Shown in pieces: positions 45,572 through 54,459 of a stretch of 64,000 nt of DNA; within the stretch, counting starts at the first letter, position 1; the number at the start of each line of letters is the position of its first letter. Source of the stretch: Halocatena pleomorpha (GTDB taxonomy: Archaea > Halobacteriota > Halobacteria > Halobacteriales > Haloarculaceae); contig NZ_RRCH01000031.1 of assembly GCF_003862495.1 (NCBI RefSeq), positions 52,485-116,484 on the forward strand. The letters run 5' to 3'. The translations under genes and the position numbers were made by a program. Below the pieces are notes generated by a model. The model saw only the letters and a program-made list of their open reading frames with translations, was not told the origin of the DNA and searched no databases.

Positions 45572-45601
45572 TGACATCCTCGCCCGTCCCAAGAGGCGAG
45601 G
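45572..45601 (-). repeat. Solo IS605-type right-end hairpin
   Basis: TGACATCCTC, the same ten bases that border the hairpin at 31842, is followed here by CCTCGCC-(10 nt)-GGCGAGG (45578-45601). No tnpB or tnpA lies next to it. It is probably what is left after loss or decay of an IS200/IS605-family element between pcm and the aldehyde dehydrogenase gene. Confidence 0.5.
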
Positions 45602-45688
45602 AATTTTGCCTGTAGAACGGCAAACAGTCGGTACGTCTCTCGAATTTTATCCGGATAATTTTTACCCGGCTGGTGCAAGTATTGCCAC

Positions 45689-47224
45689 ATGAGCCAACAA
45701 GTGACGGAAGTACACGAACACTACATCAACGGCGAGTTCGTCGCGGGAGCGGGTGAGGAGACGTTCGAATCGACGAATCCGGCAACAGGAGAGACGCTCG
45801 GGACGTTCCAGCGCGGGACCGAAGCGGATGTCGAGCGCGCTATCGACGCCGCAGAGCAAGCGTTCGAGGAGTGGCGCGATCTCTCCCACATCGATCGCGC
45901 GGAGTATCTCTGGGAGATCTACCACGAACTCAAAGAGCGAACGGAAGAGTTGGGCGAGATTGTGACCAAAGAATGTGGGAAGGAGATCTCGGAGGGGAAA
46001 GCCGACGTGGTCGAAGCCGCCCACATGGTCGAATGGGCAGCCGGCGACGCGCGCCACCCACACGGCGACGTGGTTCCGAGTGAGATTCCGAGCAAAGACG
46101 CCTACATGCGTCGCAAGCCGGTGGGCGTCGTCGGCTGTATCACGCCGTGGAACTTCCCGGTGGCAATTCCCTTCTGGCATATGGCCGTCGCGCTCGTGGA
46201 AGGCAACACCGTTGTCTGGAAGCCCGCTGAGCAAACGCCGCTGTGTGGACAGGTCATCGCGGAGCTGTTCGAATCGACGGGGATCCCCGACGGCGTGTTC
46301 AACATGGTGCAGGGATACGGCGACGCCGGTGCGGAAATCGTTGACTCCCCGACTGTAGATACGGTGTTGTTCACCGGCAGCGCAGAGGTAGGCCACGAGA
46401 TCGCCGGCACGGTCGCCGCCCGTCCGGGAACGACGTGCGCGTGTGAGATGGGCGGCAAAAACGCGGTGCTCGTCACCGACGAAGCGGATCTCGACGTGGC
46501 TGTCCACTCCGCCGTGATGTCCTCGTTCAAAACCACGGGCCAGCGGTGTGTGTCGAGTGAGCGTCTCATCGTTCACGAGGACGTGTACGAGGAGTTCAAA
46601 GCGCGATTCGTCGAGTTAGCGGAGAGCGTTGCCGTCGGGGATCCACTCGACGCGAATACGTTCATGGGACCGCTCATCGAACAGCGTCAAGTCGAACGGT
46701 TCCACGAGTACAACGATCTCGCACGCGAAGAGGGTGCGAACGTGCTCGTGGATCGGGCCGAACTCGACGACGAGGAAGTCCCCGATGGACACGAGAGCGG
46801 GAACTGGATCGGTCCGTTCGTGTACGAAATCGACTACGACGACGCGGGTGAGACGCGGTGTATCCGTGAAGAGGTGTTCGCCCCTCACGTCGCACTCATG
46901 AAATACACCGGCGACATCGAGCGCGGGGTCGAGATCCAAAACGACACACCCTACGGATTGGCCGGGGCAATCATCTCCGAGGATTACCGACAGATCAACT
47001 ACTACCGGGACCACGCCGAACTCGGACTGGCGTACGGCAATCTCCCGTGCATCGGTGCGGAAGTCCACCTGCCGTTCGGTGGCGTGAAAAAGTCGGGCAA
47101 CGGCTACCCAAGCGCACGCGAAGTCATTGAGGCGGTCACTGAACGAACCGCGTGGACACTCAACAACTCACGGGACATCGAGATGGCACAAGGTCTCTCA
47201 GCGGACATCACGACCGAGAAGTAG
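45689..47224 (+). CDS. NAD(P)-dependent aldehyde dehydrogenase
   Basis: 511 residues, the full ALDH superfamily length. ITPWNFPVAIPFWHMAVALV (cofactor entry), FTGSAEVGHEIAGTVAARP (NAD loop), the general-base region CEMGGKNAVLV, catalytic Cys in KTTGQRCVSSERL and the C-terminal LPFGGVKKSGNGYPS are all present. It oxidises an aldehyde to the acid; relatives include semialdehyde dehydrogenases and KGSADH-type enzymes. The substrate is not resolved, and the gene stands alone. Confidence 0.92.
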   Translation: MSQQVTEVHEHYINGEFVAGAGEETFESTNPATGETLGTFQRGTEADVERAIDAAEQAFEEWRDLSHIDRAEYLWEIYHELKERTEELGEIVTKECGKEISEGKADVVEAAHMVEWAAGDARHPHGDVVPSEIPSKDAYMRRKPVGVVGCITPWNFPVAIPFWHMAVALVEGNTVVWKPAEQTPLCGQVIAELFESTGIPDGVFNMVQGYGDAGAEIVDSPTVDTVLFTGSAEVGHEIAGTVAARPGTTCACEMGGKNAVLVTDEADLDVAVHSAVMSSFKTTGQRCVSSERLIVHEDVYEEFKARFVELAESVAVGDPLDANTFMGPLIEQRQVERFHEYNDLAREEGANVLVDRAELDDEEVPDGHESGNWIGPFVYEIDYDDAGETRCIREEVFAPHVALMKYTGDIERGVEIQNDTPYGLAGAIISEDYRQINYYRDHAELGLAYGNLPCIGAEVHLPFGGVKKSGNGYPSAREVIEAVTERTAWTLNNSRDIEMAQGLSADITTEK

Positions 47225-47489
47225 CGCACGACTTCTGTTTCTCTTCGAAACCGAAAACGACCGAGACGAGGAAGCCGCTGGGATGAGGCCGGCATCCCAG
47301 CGACACCGGGCGATGAGGGAGGTGAGTTGTCTTGCCGGTCCGACGAGAAAAGCGTCGACCCGGCAGTTGAATGTTCGTTCGAACGATAATAAATATTCCC
47401 ACCGCGGCGCGCCGATCGAGCGGTGTTCGTCATCATTGATTATATTCATGCTCAATCTATCATTATAGAACCACACGGTGGAAACGGTG

Positions 47490-48284
47490 CTACCGTCGGT
47501 CATCGAGCGCAGGGAACTCCGCGCGAACCGAGTCGACACGGTCGGGATCGATAGTGGCAGTGACAAGCGTCGGATCGGCACCCGCGCTGGCGACGGCCGT
47601 TCCCCATGGGTCATAAACAGTCGAGCGGCCGAGCAGCGTGGCGTCCTCGAACGCACCGGTGCCGTTAGTGGCAGCCACATACCAGAGGTTTTCGACCGCT
47701 CGTGCCTTCGCGAGCAGTTTCCAGTGTTCGACTCTGGGATAGGGCCACGCGCTCGGAACGAACACGAGCGTCACGCCGGCGTCGAGAAGAGAGCGGTACA
47801 GTTCAGGAAACCGGAGATCATAGCAGGTGGTGAGTCCGACGGTAAAGCCCTCGAAGGAGACCGTCGGAAGCCGTTCGCCGGGAACGAGAAGCTCTGACTC
47901 TCGGGAGTCGTACCCGAACAGGTGGCGTTTCCGGTACACCGCTTTCCGTGTCCCATCCCGGTCGAAAAAGACGGCCGTGTTCGCCAACCCCGTCGCGGCC
48001 GGTCCCGCATCCGTTTCGGTGAGATCCTCGATGATGGTACCGGCAACCACCGCGATGTTGTTCTCTCGGGCCGCCGCCGACAGCCGCGAAAGCGTGGGTC
48101 CCGACAGCCCTTCAGCGTGTTCGGCGTAGGCGGAAAAGGAGAAGTAGCCGACGGTGAACGCCTCCGGGAGACAGACGACATCGACACCCCGGTCGGCGGC
48201 GTCAACGATGGCAGCCTCGGCCCGGTCGACGTTGCCCGCAACGTCGCCCGGCTCGATTCGGAGCTGTGCGAGTGCGATCTTCAT
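47490..48284 (-). CDS. Carbon-nitrogen hydrolase (nitrilase superfamily)
   Basis: 264 residues from the ATG at 48284 (MKIALAQLRIEPGDVAGNVD). The Glu-Lys-Cys triad is visible: VCLPEAFTVGYF (Glu41), VYRKRHLFGYD (Lys) and LTTCYDLRFPEL (Cys). It hydrolyses an amide, likely omega-amidase or deaminated-glutathione type; the exact substrate is uncertain. It is convergent with the ALDH gene and divergent from the small gene at 48340, with which it seems to share a TATA box. Confidence 0.9.
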   Translation of the reverse strand: MKIALAQLRIEPGDVAGNVDRAEAAIVDAADRGVDVVCLPEAFTVGYFSFSAYAEHAEGLSGPTLSRLSAAARENNIAVVAGTIIEDLTETDAGPAATGLANTAVFFDRDGTRKAVYRKRHLFGYDSRESELLVPGERLPTVSFEGFTVGLTTCYDLRFPELYRSLLDAGVTLVFVPSAWPYPRVEHWKLLAKARAVENLWYVAATNGTGAFEDATLLGRSTVYDPWGTAVASAGADPTLVTATIDPDRVDSVRAEFPALDDRR

Positions 48285-48308
48285 TTCCGGGGAATCATTC
48301 GCCCGAAA

Positions 48309-48320
48309 ACATATACTAAC
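48309..48320. promoter_or_regulatory. TATA element shared by divergent genes
   Basis: ACATATACTAAC lies midway between the nitrilase start (48284, minus) and the small gene start (48340, plus), which are 55 bp apart. Its centre is about 26-30 bp from both start codons, the leaderless spacing in each direction. A palindrome CCGGTG-GGGAA-CACCGG follows at 48320-48336 on the plus side. Confidence 0.45.
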
Positions 48321-48339
48321 CGGTGGGGAACACCGGAAC

Positions 48340-48525
48340 ATGCCGAGTCACCAGAACAAAGGGGTACAGTTCGTTGGTGGATTTCTCGCGTCGGTGATGG
48401 TTGCATACTGGATACGCAGGCGTGATGCAGGTGAACGGAAGATCAAAGCCCAAATCTACGGTGCCATCGGCAACGCTATCGGGCTGTTCGTTGGCTGCAA
48501 ACTGGCCGAGCGAGCCGAGCAGTAG
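48340..48525 (+). CDS. Small membrane-associated protein, unknown function
   Basis: 61 residues, MPSHQNKGVQFVGGFLASVM onward, with a basic patch YWIRRRDAGERKIKAQIYGA and a second weakly hydrophobic helix (IGNAIGLFVGCKLAER). One or two membrane helices are possible. No family recognised. Its own TATA at leaderless distance supports it being real. Confidence 0.6.
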   Translation: MPSHQNKGVQFVGGFLASVMVAYWIRRRDAGERKIKAQIYGAIGNAIGLFVGCKLAERAEQ

Positions 48526-48548
48526 TGCCGTCCGTAGCAGACCGATCA

Positions 48549-48977
48549 CTACCCGGAGCGATTCAAATCGTCGTACAGCGCGTCGCGGAGGTTGCGGAGT
48601 TCCTCGTCGAGGTGTCCTTTGAAAAAGCGTTCGACGCCAGGGAGCTTGCCGTCGACCGTGAACTGGTTAGTGAGCTGTGATCCGTCCGCCGTGGCTTCGA
48701 GACGGTGCTCACCAATGACGTGGACCGCAGAAGAACGGCCGACGAATCGGACGTACGTGGGCGGCTCACGATCCGTTTCTTCGGTTTCAACCGAGATGGT
48801 GCGATTGAGAAGCGGCAGCGGAAGCTCGATCTGCCAAACCGCGGTCCTGTCACCAGTTTCTTCGAACCCGTGGACCACGCTGATGGCACGGGCGCGCTTT
48901 TCCGGGTCAGCAATGAAGTTCCATACGGTCTCGGGGGCTGCGCTCACGTCAAACGTCTGGTTTACCCGGACGGTCAT
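48549..48977 (-). CDS. SRPBCC (START-like) family protein
   Basis: 142 residues: MTVRVNQTFDVSAAPETVWN, FIADPEKRARAISVVHGFEE and the closing helix GVERFFKGHLDEELRNLRDA are typical for the SRPBCC/CoxG-like fold with a deep hydrophobic cavity. Members bind lipids, polyketides or help maturation of enzymes. No clue to the ligand. Upstream on the same strand is the wHTH gene at 49011. Confidence 0.85.
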   Translation of the reverse strand: MTVRVNQTFDVSAAPETVWNFIADPEKRARAISVVHGFEETGDRTAVWQIELPLPLLNRTISVETEETDREPPTYVRFVGRSSAVHVIGEHRLEATADGSQLTNQFTVDGKLPGVERFFKGHLDEELRNLRDALYDDLNRSG

Positions 48978-49010
48978 GCCTCTGTTTCGCCAGTCGGGAT
49001 AAAAAGTCCA

Positions 49011-49235
49011 CTACTCCGGCGTAACCCGCCACGTCGTTGACCGCGCACGTCCCCATTTCTCGATCTCGACATCCTCTGCGCTGTCAGCGAGTCGCGGGAG
49101 GCGCGCGCCGACCTGTTTGGAAGACAAACCGAGCTGGTCGGCAATCCGTTTAGCACGAAAATATCGCTTGCCCGACTCGACACTCTCGTGGAGGTAATCG
49201 AGAATGCGTTGGTCTTCATCGTTCAGTGATCCCAT
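49011..49235 (-). CDS. Small winged-helix protein (DUF7123-like)
   Basis: 74 residues: MGSLNDEDQRILDYLHESVE, then AKRIADQLGLSSKQVGARLP as helix-turn-helix and KWGRARSTTWRVTPE as wing. It is probably a compact DNA-binding protein. The family is haloarchaeal; the DUF number is from memory. It precedes the SRPBCC gene by 33 bp. Confidence 0.8.
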   Translation of the reverse strand: MGSLNDEDQRILDYLHESVESGKRYFRAKRIADQLGLSSKQVGARLPRLADSAEDVEIEKWGRARSTTWRVTPE

Positions 49236-49253
49236 AGGCGGTAAATAGGCGCT

Positions 49254-49469
49254 CTAGGGATTAATGATTTCGGACGACCCATACACGTGAAGGACAACGA
49301 TGAGAACGGTACCCGAAAGCATCGCCCCTGCAAATCCCCATCCCGCAAGCAACTGCTGTTCCGTTAGACCCATTGTGAGCATCACGAGCGCTCCGATAAG
49401 ACCGAGCACACCGAACAGCATCGCCACGCCAGTTCGCATGTCAGTGTCGACGGTCGCTGTCTTCGCCAT
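49254..49469 (-). CDS. Two-span membrane protein (DUF7525-like)
   Basis: 71 residues from the ATG at 49469 (an ATG two codons upstream, at 49475, is possible). Two hydrophobic helices: GVAMLFGVLGLIGALVMLTM and WGFAGAMLSGTVLIVVLHVY. No catalytic residue. Haloarchaeal family of unknown function; 18 bp upstream of the winged-helix gene on the same strand. Confidence 0.72.
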   Translation of the reverse strand: MAKTATVDTDMRTGVAMLFGVLGLIGALVMLTMGLTEQQLLAGWGFAGAMLSGTVLIVVLHVYGSSEIINP

Positions 49470-49606
49470 ACCCACCCGAGGGTGCCGGGTGAATAAAATT
49501 CCCGCGATTCGTCACTAGCCGTGATCACGATCACTCCGGCGATCCGAGGGTGCTCACGCCGGTACCGAGACACCATCCTTTTGTGAGCCGGGACAGAAAC
49601 AGTGCC

Positions 49607-50053
49607 ATGGCCGACAACGAAGAACAACCGGACGAATCTGGGAGCGAGGAACCGACTGACGAACTCGAAACCGAGGAGACTCCGGAAAGCGAGGAAAGCG
49701 AAGGAGACGAAGAAGAGAAAACGTTCCGCGAGCGCGTCGAAGAGATCAGACAGCGCCGCGAGGAAGAAGGCGAAGGAGACGACGAGCGACCCCAAGAGCC
49801 GTTCGGCGGTGGCGGTCCCGGCGGCATGGGTGGCGGCGGCGGGAACCCGTTCGCACAGATGATGGGCGGTATGATGGGCGGTGGCGGTCCCGGCGGCATG
49901 GGCGGCATGGGTGGCGGTCCCGGTGGACGAGGCGCTCAGGGACCCGAATCCGAAGGCAACGAGGAACTCGTCCGCGAAGTCCGTAAAGTCCGCGACGAAC
50001 TCCACGATGTGCGCCGTGAACTCGAACGCATCGCGGACGCCTTAGAAGAGTAG
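49607..50053 (+). CDS. Acidic protein with Gly/Met-rich centre and coiled-coil tail
   Basis: 148 residues from the ATG at 49607. Residues 1-60 are strongly acidic (ESEESEGDEEEKTFRERVEE). Residues 65-108 are a Gly/Met repeat, e.g. MMGGMMGGGGPGGMGGMGG. The last 35 residues form a charged helix with heptads (LVREVRKVRDELHDVRREL). The DNA of the Gly/Met part holds a direct repeat with a GGCGGTCCCGGCGGCATGGG core, so the tract can expand. GGM repeats recall the tails of group II chaperonins and FG-like low-complexity domains. Function unknown. Confidence 0.75.
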   Translation: MADNEEQPDESGSEEPTDELETEETPESEESEGDEEEKTFRERVEEIRQRREEEGEGDDERPQEPFGGGGPGGMGGGGGNPFAQMMGGMMGGGGPGGMGGMGGGPGGRGAQGPESEGNEELVREVRKVRDELHDVRRELERIADALEE

Positions 50054-50072
50054 TACCAGTCCGCCCATACGG

Positions 50073-50924
50073 TCAAAACGCCGACAGAGCGCTCTGGAGG
50101 CGCCGGTCGGTCGCGCCTTCAGTGAGTTCGTATCCCACGAGATCCCGAAGATCGACCGCGTACGTTCCTTCGTTCCGATCAAGCACGAGGATTCGTCCTT
50201 TCGTTCCGCGAACCGTACCCCGAAAGAGCGTTTCCGGTACCGGCTGTGATCGGAGATCAAGTCCGTACTCGAACGCGAACGTCTCGATGGGATCGTACCC
50301 CGCGAGCAGCTCGGTCCACGCAGGAGTAGAAACCGGTCGACCGAGACCGGCGATCTTCTCGGGCACACGGACACGATCAGTAAGATCGGCAGCGATCTCC
50401 TGTTCGATTTCGCGGGCAATCCGTCCGTTCGGAACGGTTCGAATGTGTGCCGCCCGGTCTGCACCTTGCTCGCGGAGTCGGGTTTCGAGTCGGTCACGCT
50501 TCGTCACACCGACCTTAAACGTCGACGGCGCGAACGCGGCGAGATACACCGCATGCGTCTCATAACAGTCCATCTCCGGTTTCAGACACGTGCCAGTGCA
50601 ACGCGCACAAACCCACGTCCGTTCATGGATGTCGCAGTACGGGGCCGATGACGCCGCACACTCCATGTGGTCAGCGGCCGTGATCGTCCCAGCACAGTGG
50701 CGCTCACCCAGCGTGGAGTCGAGTTCGACGCCCGAATCGAGCGCGATCGACTCGACCAACCCGCCGCTCGCCACCTGAAGCGTTCCGGTGTCTGAACGAT
50801 ACCCGACGACTTGCACAGCATCTCCACACGTTCCCGCGATAAAGCCCTTCCGCGTGTTGAACGTCCGTTTCATCGGGCTGCCTCCCCCTTCAAAGCGGAC
50901 GGCACGACAAGCACACGCAGGCAT
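50073..50924 (-). CDS. DUF2797 family protein
   Basis: 283 residues from the ATG at 50924; an alternative ATG at 50870 gives MKRTFNTRKGFIAGTCGDA. A Cys/His-rich region in the middle (CAGTITAADHMEC, CDIHERTWVCARC, CLKPEMDC) probably binds zinc. It is followed by LAAFAPSTFKVGVTKRDRLE and TRLREQGADRAAHI, which resembles a GIY-YIG-like core. The family occurs in archaea and some bacteria without a defined function. The C-terminus is beta-rich. Confidence 0.8.
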   Translation of the reverse strand: MPACACRAVRFEGGGSPMKRTFNTRKGFIAGTCGDAVQVVGYRSDTGTLQVASGGLVESIALDSGVELDSTLGERHCAGTITAADHMECAASSAPYCDIHERTWVCARCTGTCLKPEMDCYETHAVYLAAFAPSTFKVGVTKRDRLETRLREQGADRAAHIRTVPNGRIAREIEQEIAADLTDRVRVPEKIAGLGRPVSTPAWTELLAGYDPIETFAFEYGLDLRSQPVPETLFRGTVRGTKGRILVLDRNEGTYAVDLRDLVGYELTEGATDRRLQSALSAF

Positions 50925-50958
50925 AGATCCTATTAGTATACAATGGTTTTTTCATGAC

Positions 50959-51378
50959 ATGTGGCCTACCCCATACGGAGAGTTTGACGGTCCTCTCGAC
51001 GGACAACCGCGGGAGGAAACGATTCCGGTTCCCTGTGAGAGCGGTCGGGTCACAATCCGTGTGAGCAAGACGGCAACCCCATCGCTTGCGATTGATGTCG
51101 GATCGCGGTGGAAGGTCGCGTACACGCTCGAACTGGACGGGATGACCCGGACGGAAACGGTGGGCTACGCGTCCACGTACAAAGACGCGGTCTCAGCGGT
51201 TCGGTCGTACCTCGCTTCCATCCGGTCGGCACGAGTCAACCGTGATCGGCTGGACGCGCTTGACGTGAAATCACAACTCGATTCGCTCGCCCCATCCGGG
51301 TCAATGCCCATGATCACCGGTGTCGAGGAGTGCCGACGGGACAACGAACGACGGTCTCCACCACCAAGCCGACTGTAG
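50959..51378 (+). CDS. Haloarchaeal hypothetical protein
   Basis: 139 residues from the ATG at 50959 (MWPTPYGEFDGPLDGQPREE); the frame is open to the left over the DUF2797 gene and was trimmed. A beta-rich middle (VTIRVSKTATPSLAIDVGSR, WKVAYTLELDGMTRTETVGY) is followed by a helical segment and an acidic-basic tail. No motif recognised. Only 34 bp separate it from the divergent DUF2797 gene. Confidence 0.65.
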   Translation: MWPTPYGEFDGPLDGQPREETIPVPCESGRVTIRVSKTATPSLAIDVGSRWKVAYTLELDGMTRTETVGYASTYKDAVSAVRSYLASIRSARVNRDRLDALDVKSQLDSLAPSGSMPMITGVEECRRDNERRSPPPSRL

Positions 51379-51874
51379 CTTCGACGCCGGTCACCGCCTT
51401 CATCTCGTTTCTCACCATCGCTGATGGCTGTCCGAACACCGAACCAATTCGTGTGTACGTCTGCCATCAACAACAACGAGGATTTTATTCTCACCCATCA
51501 CGTAATAAAGAGGCAGCATGATAGTACAAGCTCCCGGTGTGAAACGATCACTACTCAGTATAGAAACACGTCTGTCGGCTCGTCTGAAGGCACTGCAGCG
51601 GATCGGCGTTACCGTCCGTTGTTCGAGTATCGATAGACGCCGACACCGCTCGGATCGGTCCGTAGTGGGAGCAGTACAGCGCACGAGCGGAGAGCGATAC
51701 AGGGCATCGGAGCAGGTCCTGACCGATCGGAGCAACTCGCTCGAGCATCCACCAGCTCCGAGTCCTGTCCGAGAGCGGTGTTCAGTGACCGAGAGAAGCG
51801 CGCTCTCGTGTGATGGTCGCATACGCAGGCGAAGAGCCTACCTTGGCTGATAGTGTAGGATCAATAGCACAATC
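51379..51874. other. Intergenic region upstream of otsA, no gene seen
   Basis: 496 bases. Open frames on both strands are Arg/Ser-rich and typical of non-coding reading; none was accepted. AT-rich patches at 51480-51515 and just before otsA may hold promoter elements for the trehalose genes. No repeat or RNA structure stood out. Confidence 0.5.
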
Positions 51875-53425
51875 ATGTCCAACGACTGGCGGTCGGCGAC
51901 AGGCATATCACCACACCAGATCTCGCAAGCGAACGAAAAAGAGGAGACAGAGATCGCTACGTCCCTCTCGAACGACACAGTGATCGTCGTTTCGAATCGC
52001 CAGCCATACCGACATCGGTATCGACAAAACGAAGACGGCGATCCGACGATCACGGTCGATCGCCCCACAGGTGGACTCACTGCCGGACTGGATCCAGTCA
52101 TGCAGCGCCTCAACGGCACGTGGATCGCGTGGGGTGACGGCGAAGCAGACCGCGATACGACGGACGAGGACGGGCAGTTGTCAGTTCCCCCGGAGGACCC
52201 CCAATACACGCTACAGCGGTTATGGCTCACCGATTCCGACGTAGAGGGCTACTACTACGGGTACAGTAACCGTGCGCTGTGGCCGCTGTGTCACCTCGCA
52301 ATGGGGAACACGGAATTCGATAGTGCGCAATGGCGACAGTATCAGGCGGTAAATCAGAAGTTCGCGGACGGGGTGCTTGAGCACGCAACCGACGATTCGG
52401 TGATATGGTTTCAGGACTATCATCTCGCGTGTGCTCCGAAACTCGTCCGCTCCCAGAGTTCGTCTGACCCGTTTATCCTTCATTTCTGGCACATCCCGTG
52501 GCCGCCGGTCGACGCGTTCCGGGCGTGTCCACAGCATCAGGAGCTTCTCGAAGGGTTGCTCGGAAACGACCTTATCGGGTTTCACGTGCCCCAGTACTGT
52601 CGGAACTTCATGGAGTGTGTCGAGACGTTGGTCGAACACGCCGAGGTCGAGCACGACAGCGGACGGATCCGTCACGAGGGACGTGAGACGATGGTGAAAG
52701 CGTTCCCGATGGGTGTCGACGCAGACACGATCAAGCAGCAAAGTATGAACGTTCCCGAATCAATGTGGCAGGAATTCAAAAACGAATTCGGGTTAGCGTC
52801 CGATCACCGGGTTGTTCTCGGGGTGGATCGGCTGGACTACACCAAGGGGATCCCCGAACGGCTCAAGGCGCTCGAACATCTCTGGGCAGAGCGGCCCGAG
52901 TGGCGTGGGGAGTTCACGTACGTTCAAAAAGGATCAGAGAGCAGATCGCAGATTCCGGCGTATCAGCAGCTCCAAGAGCGAGTGAGTACCATTACCGAAC
53001 GGATCAACGATCGCTTTGGGACGGACGACTGGCAGCCGGTGATCATGATCGAGGAAAAACTCCCGAGAGACACGTTGTGTGGTCTGTATCGGTACAGCGA
53101 CGCCGCCCTTGTGAGTCCACTCCGAGACGGCATGAACCTCGTTGCCCAAGAATACGTCGCCTCACAAGTCGATGACGACGGCGTGCTCGTGTTGAGTGAG
53201 CTCGCTGGATCCCACGAACAGCTCGGGGACGCCGTGATTTCGGTCAATCCCTACGATACCGAGTCCCACGCTGACGCGATCGAGCAGGCGATCACGATGC
53301 CCGAGACCGAACGACGCCATCGATCGCGCCGGCTCCGGCGGAAAGTACACAACAACAACATCAACGTGTGGCTACACGACATGTTCGACACTGTCGATCA
53401 GCTTCGAGGAGACGGGGGGACCTAA
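51875..53425 (+). CDS. otsA: Trehalose-6-phosphate synthase
   Basis: 516 residues, GT20 glycosyltransferase. Residues: VIVVSNRQPYRHRY with the N-terminal loop, RPTGGLTAGLDPVMQ, WFQDYHLACAPKLV, FWHIPWPP, LGVDRLDYTKGIPERLKALE, and the donor-site LVSPLRDGMNLVAQEYVA. It joins glucose from a nucleotide sugar to glucose 6-phosphate. Trehalose is a compatible solute in many haloarchaea. otsB follows after 6 bp, so the two form an operon. Confidence 0.96.
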   Translation: MSNDWRSATGISPHQISQANEKEETEIATSLSNDTVIVVSNRQPYRHRYRQNEDGDPTITVDRPTGGLTAGLDPVMQRLNGTWIAWGDGEADRDTTDEDGQLSVPPEDPQYTLQRLWLTDSDVEGYYYGYSNRALWPLCHLAMGNTEFDSAQWRQYQAVNQKFADGVLEHATDDSVIWFQDYHLACAPKLVRSQSSSDPFILHFWHIPWPPVDAFRACPQHQELLEGLLGNDLIGFHVPQYCRNFMECVETLVEHAEVEHDSGRIRHEGRETMVKAFPMGVDADTIKQQSMNVPESMWQEFKNEFGLASDHRVVLGVDRLDYTKGIPERLKALEHLWAERPEWRGEFTYVQKGSESRSQIPAYQQLQERVSTITERINDRFGTDDWQPVIMIEEKLPRDTLCGLYRYSDAALVSPLRDGMNLVAQEYVASQVDDDGVLVLSELAGSHEQLGDAVISVNPYDTESHADAIEQAITMPETERRHRSRRLRRKVHNNNINVWLHDMFDTVDQLRGDGGT

Positions 53426-53431
53426 CGAGGA

Positions 53432-54277
53432 ATGGACGATTCGACAGACACTCAGCACGACACAGTGGCATCGGTTCCTTGGATACTTTCAGAGACCGAC
53501 CGGCTCGGTCAGCAGTTGGCAACCACCGACGCTCAGCGGCTGTTTCTCGGGCTCGATTTCGATGGGACGCTTGCACCCCACGTCGACGAGCCGTCGGCCG
53601 CTGAGCCGACAGCCGAAAATCAGGAGTTGCTCCGAACGCTTAGCCGCCAAGCAGGGGTCGATATCGCGGTGATCAGCGGCCGCGCGTTAGACGACGTGCG
53701 CGATCGCGTGGGGATCGACGGCGTCGAGTACGCCGGCAACCACGGACTCGAACTCGATGGCGCATCACCCCTGTCAGATCCCGACGCGACGCGGGCACAG
53801 ATTCGAACCGTCTGTGACCGCCTCGAAACGGAGATCGATCACGAGGACTGTGCGATCGAAAACAAAGGCATCACGGCAACGGTTCACTACCGGCGGGTCG
53901 ACGACGAGGAGAGTAAAGCCCGGATCCGATCGATCGTCGAGACCGTCGTTGAAGACGACGCCAGCGATCTCCGGTGTACACGCGGGGCAAACATCGTAGA
54001 GATACGACCGGCGATCGACTGGGACAAAGGCGAGGCCGTTCAATGGTTTGTCGATCGCCGTTCCGATGCGTGCCTTCCGATGTATATCGGTGACGACACG
54101 ACCGATGAGGACGTGTTTCGTGCCATCGCGCCCGACGGGATCGGTGTCCACGTCGGTACCGACGGCACCGCAGCAACCTACCGGGTTGCCGATGTCGAAG
54201 CAGTGACAGCGGTGTTACAGTGGCTCGCGGACGCTGGTGTGGACGAGTTGGTTGGTGAGAACAACTCAAACCCCTGA
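53432..54277 (+). CDS. otsB: Trehalose-6-phosphate phosphatase
   Basis: 281 residues of the HAD class IIB type: LGLDFDGTLAPHVDEPSAAE (nucleophile Asp), AVISGRALDDVRDRVG, YAGNHGLEL, EIRPAIDWDKGEAVQWF and YIGDDTTDEDVFRAI. It dephosphorylates trehalose 6-phosphate to trehalose, the second step after OtsA. The N-terminus carries about 30 extra polar residues. It ends 182 bp before rtcB. Confidence 0.95.
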   Translation: MDDSTDTQHDTVASVPWILSETDRLGQQLATTDAQRLFLGLDFDGTLAPHVDEPSAAEPTAENQELLRTLSRQAGVDIAVISGRALDDVRDRVGIDGVEYAGNHGLELDGASPLSDPDATRAQIRTVCDRLETEIDHEDCAIENKGITATVHYRRVDDEESKARIRSIVETVVEDDASDLRCTRGANIVEIRPAIDWDKGEAVQWFVDRRSDACLPMYIGDDTTDEDVFRAIAPDGIGVHVGTDGTAATYRVADVEAVTAVLQWLADAGVDELVGENNSNP

Positions 54278-54459
54278 GAGACGCTGCATAATTTCTGCGT
54301 CAAGGACGGACGACAACCCCGGCGGCCGGCGAGCGACTCCGGTTTTGGAACGCTCGGATTCACCCTCGCTTCCGACGGCACGCAGATGTTGTAGTGTATC
54401 GAACACATTCATCACAACGCTATTCTACGTTAGCGACCCTAGTTACCAAAGAGCACACC

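Noticed and set aside
51412..51850. Overlapping 110- and 136-codon frames upstream of otsA
   Set aside because: Both are Arg/Ser-rich with no conserved pattern; treated as non-coding.
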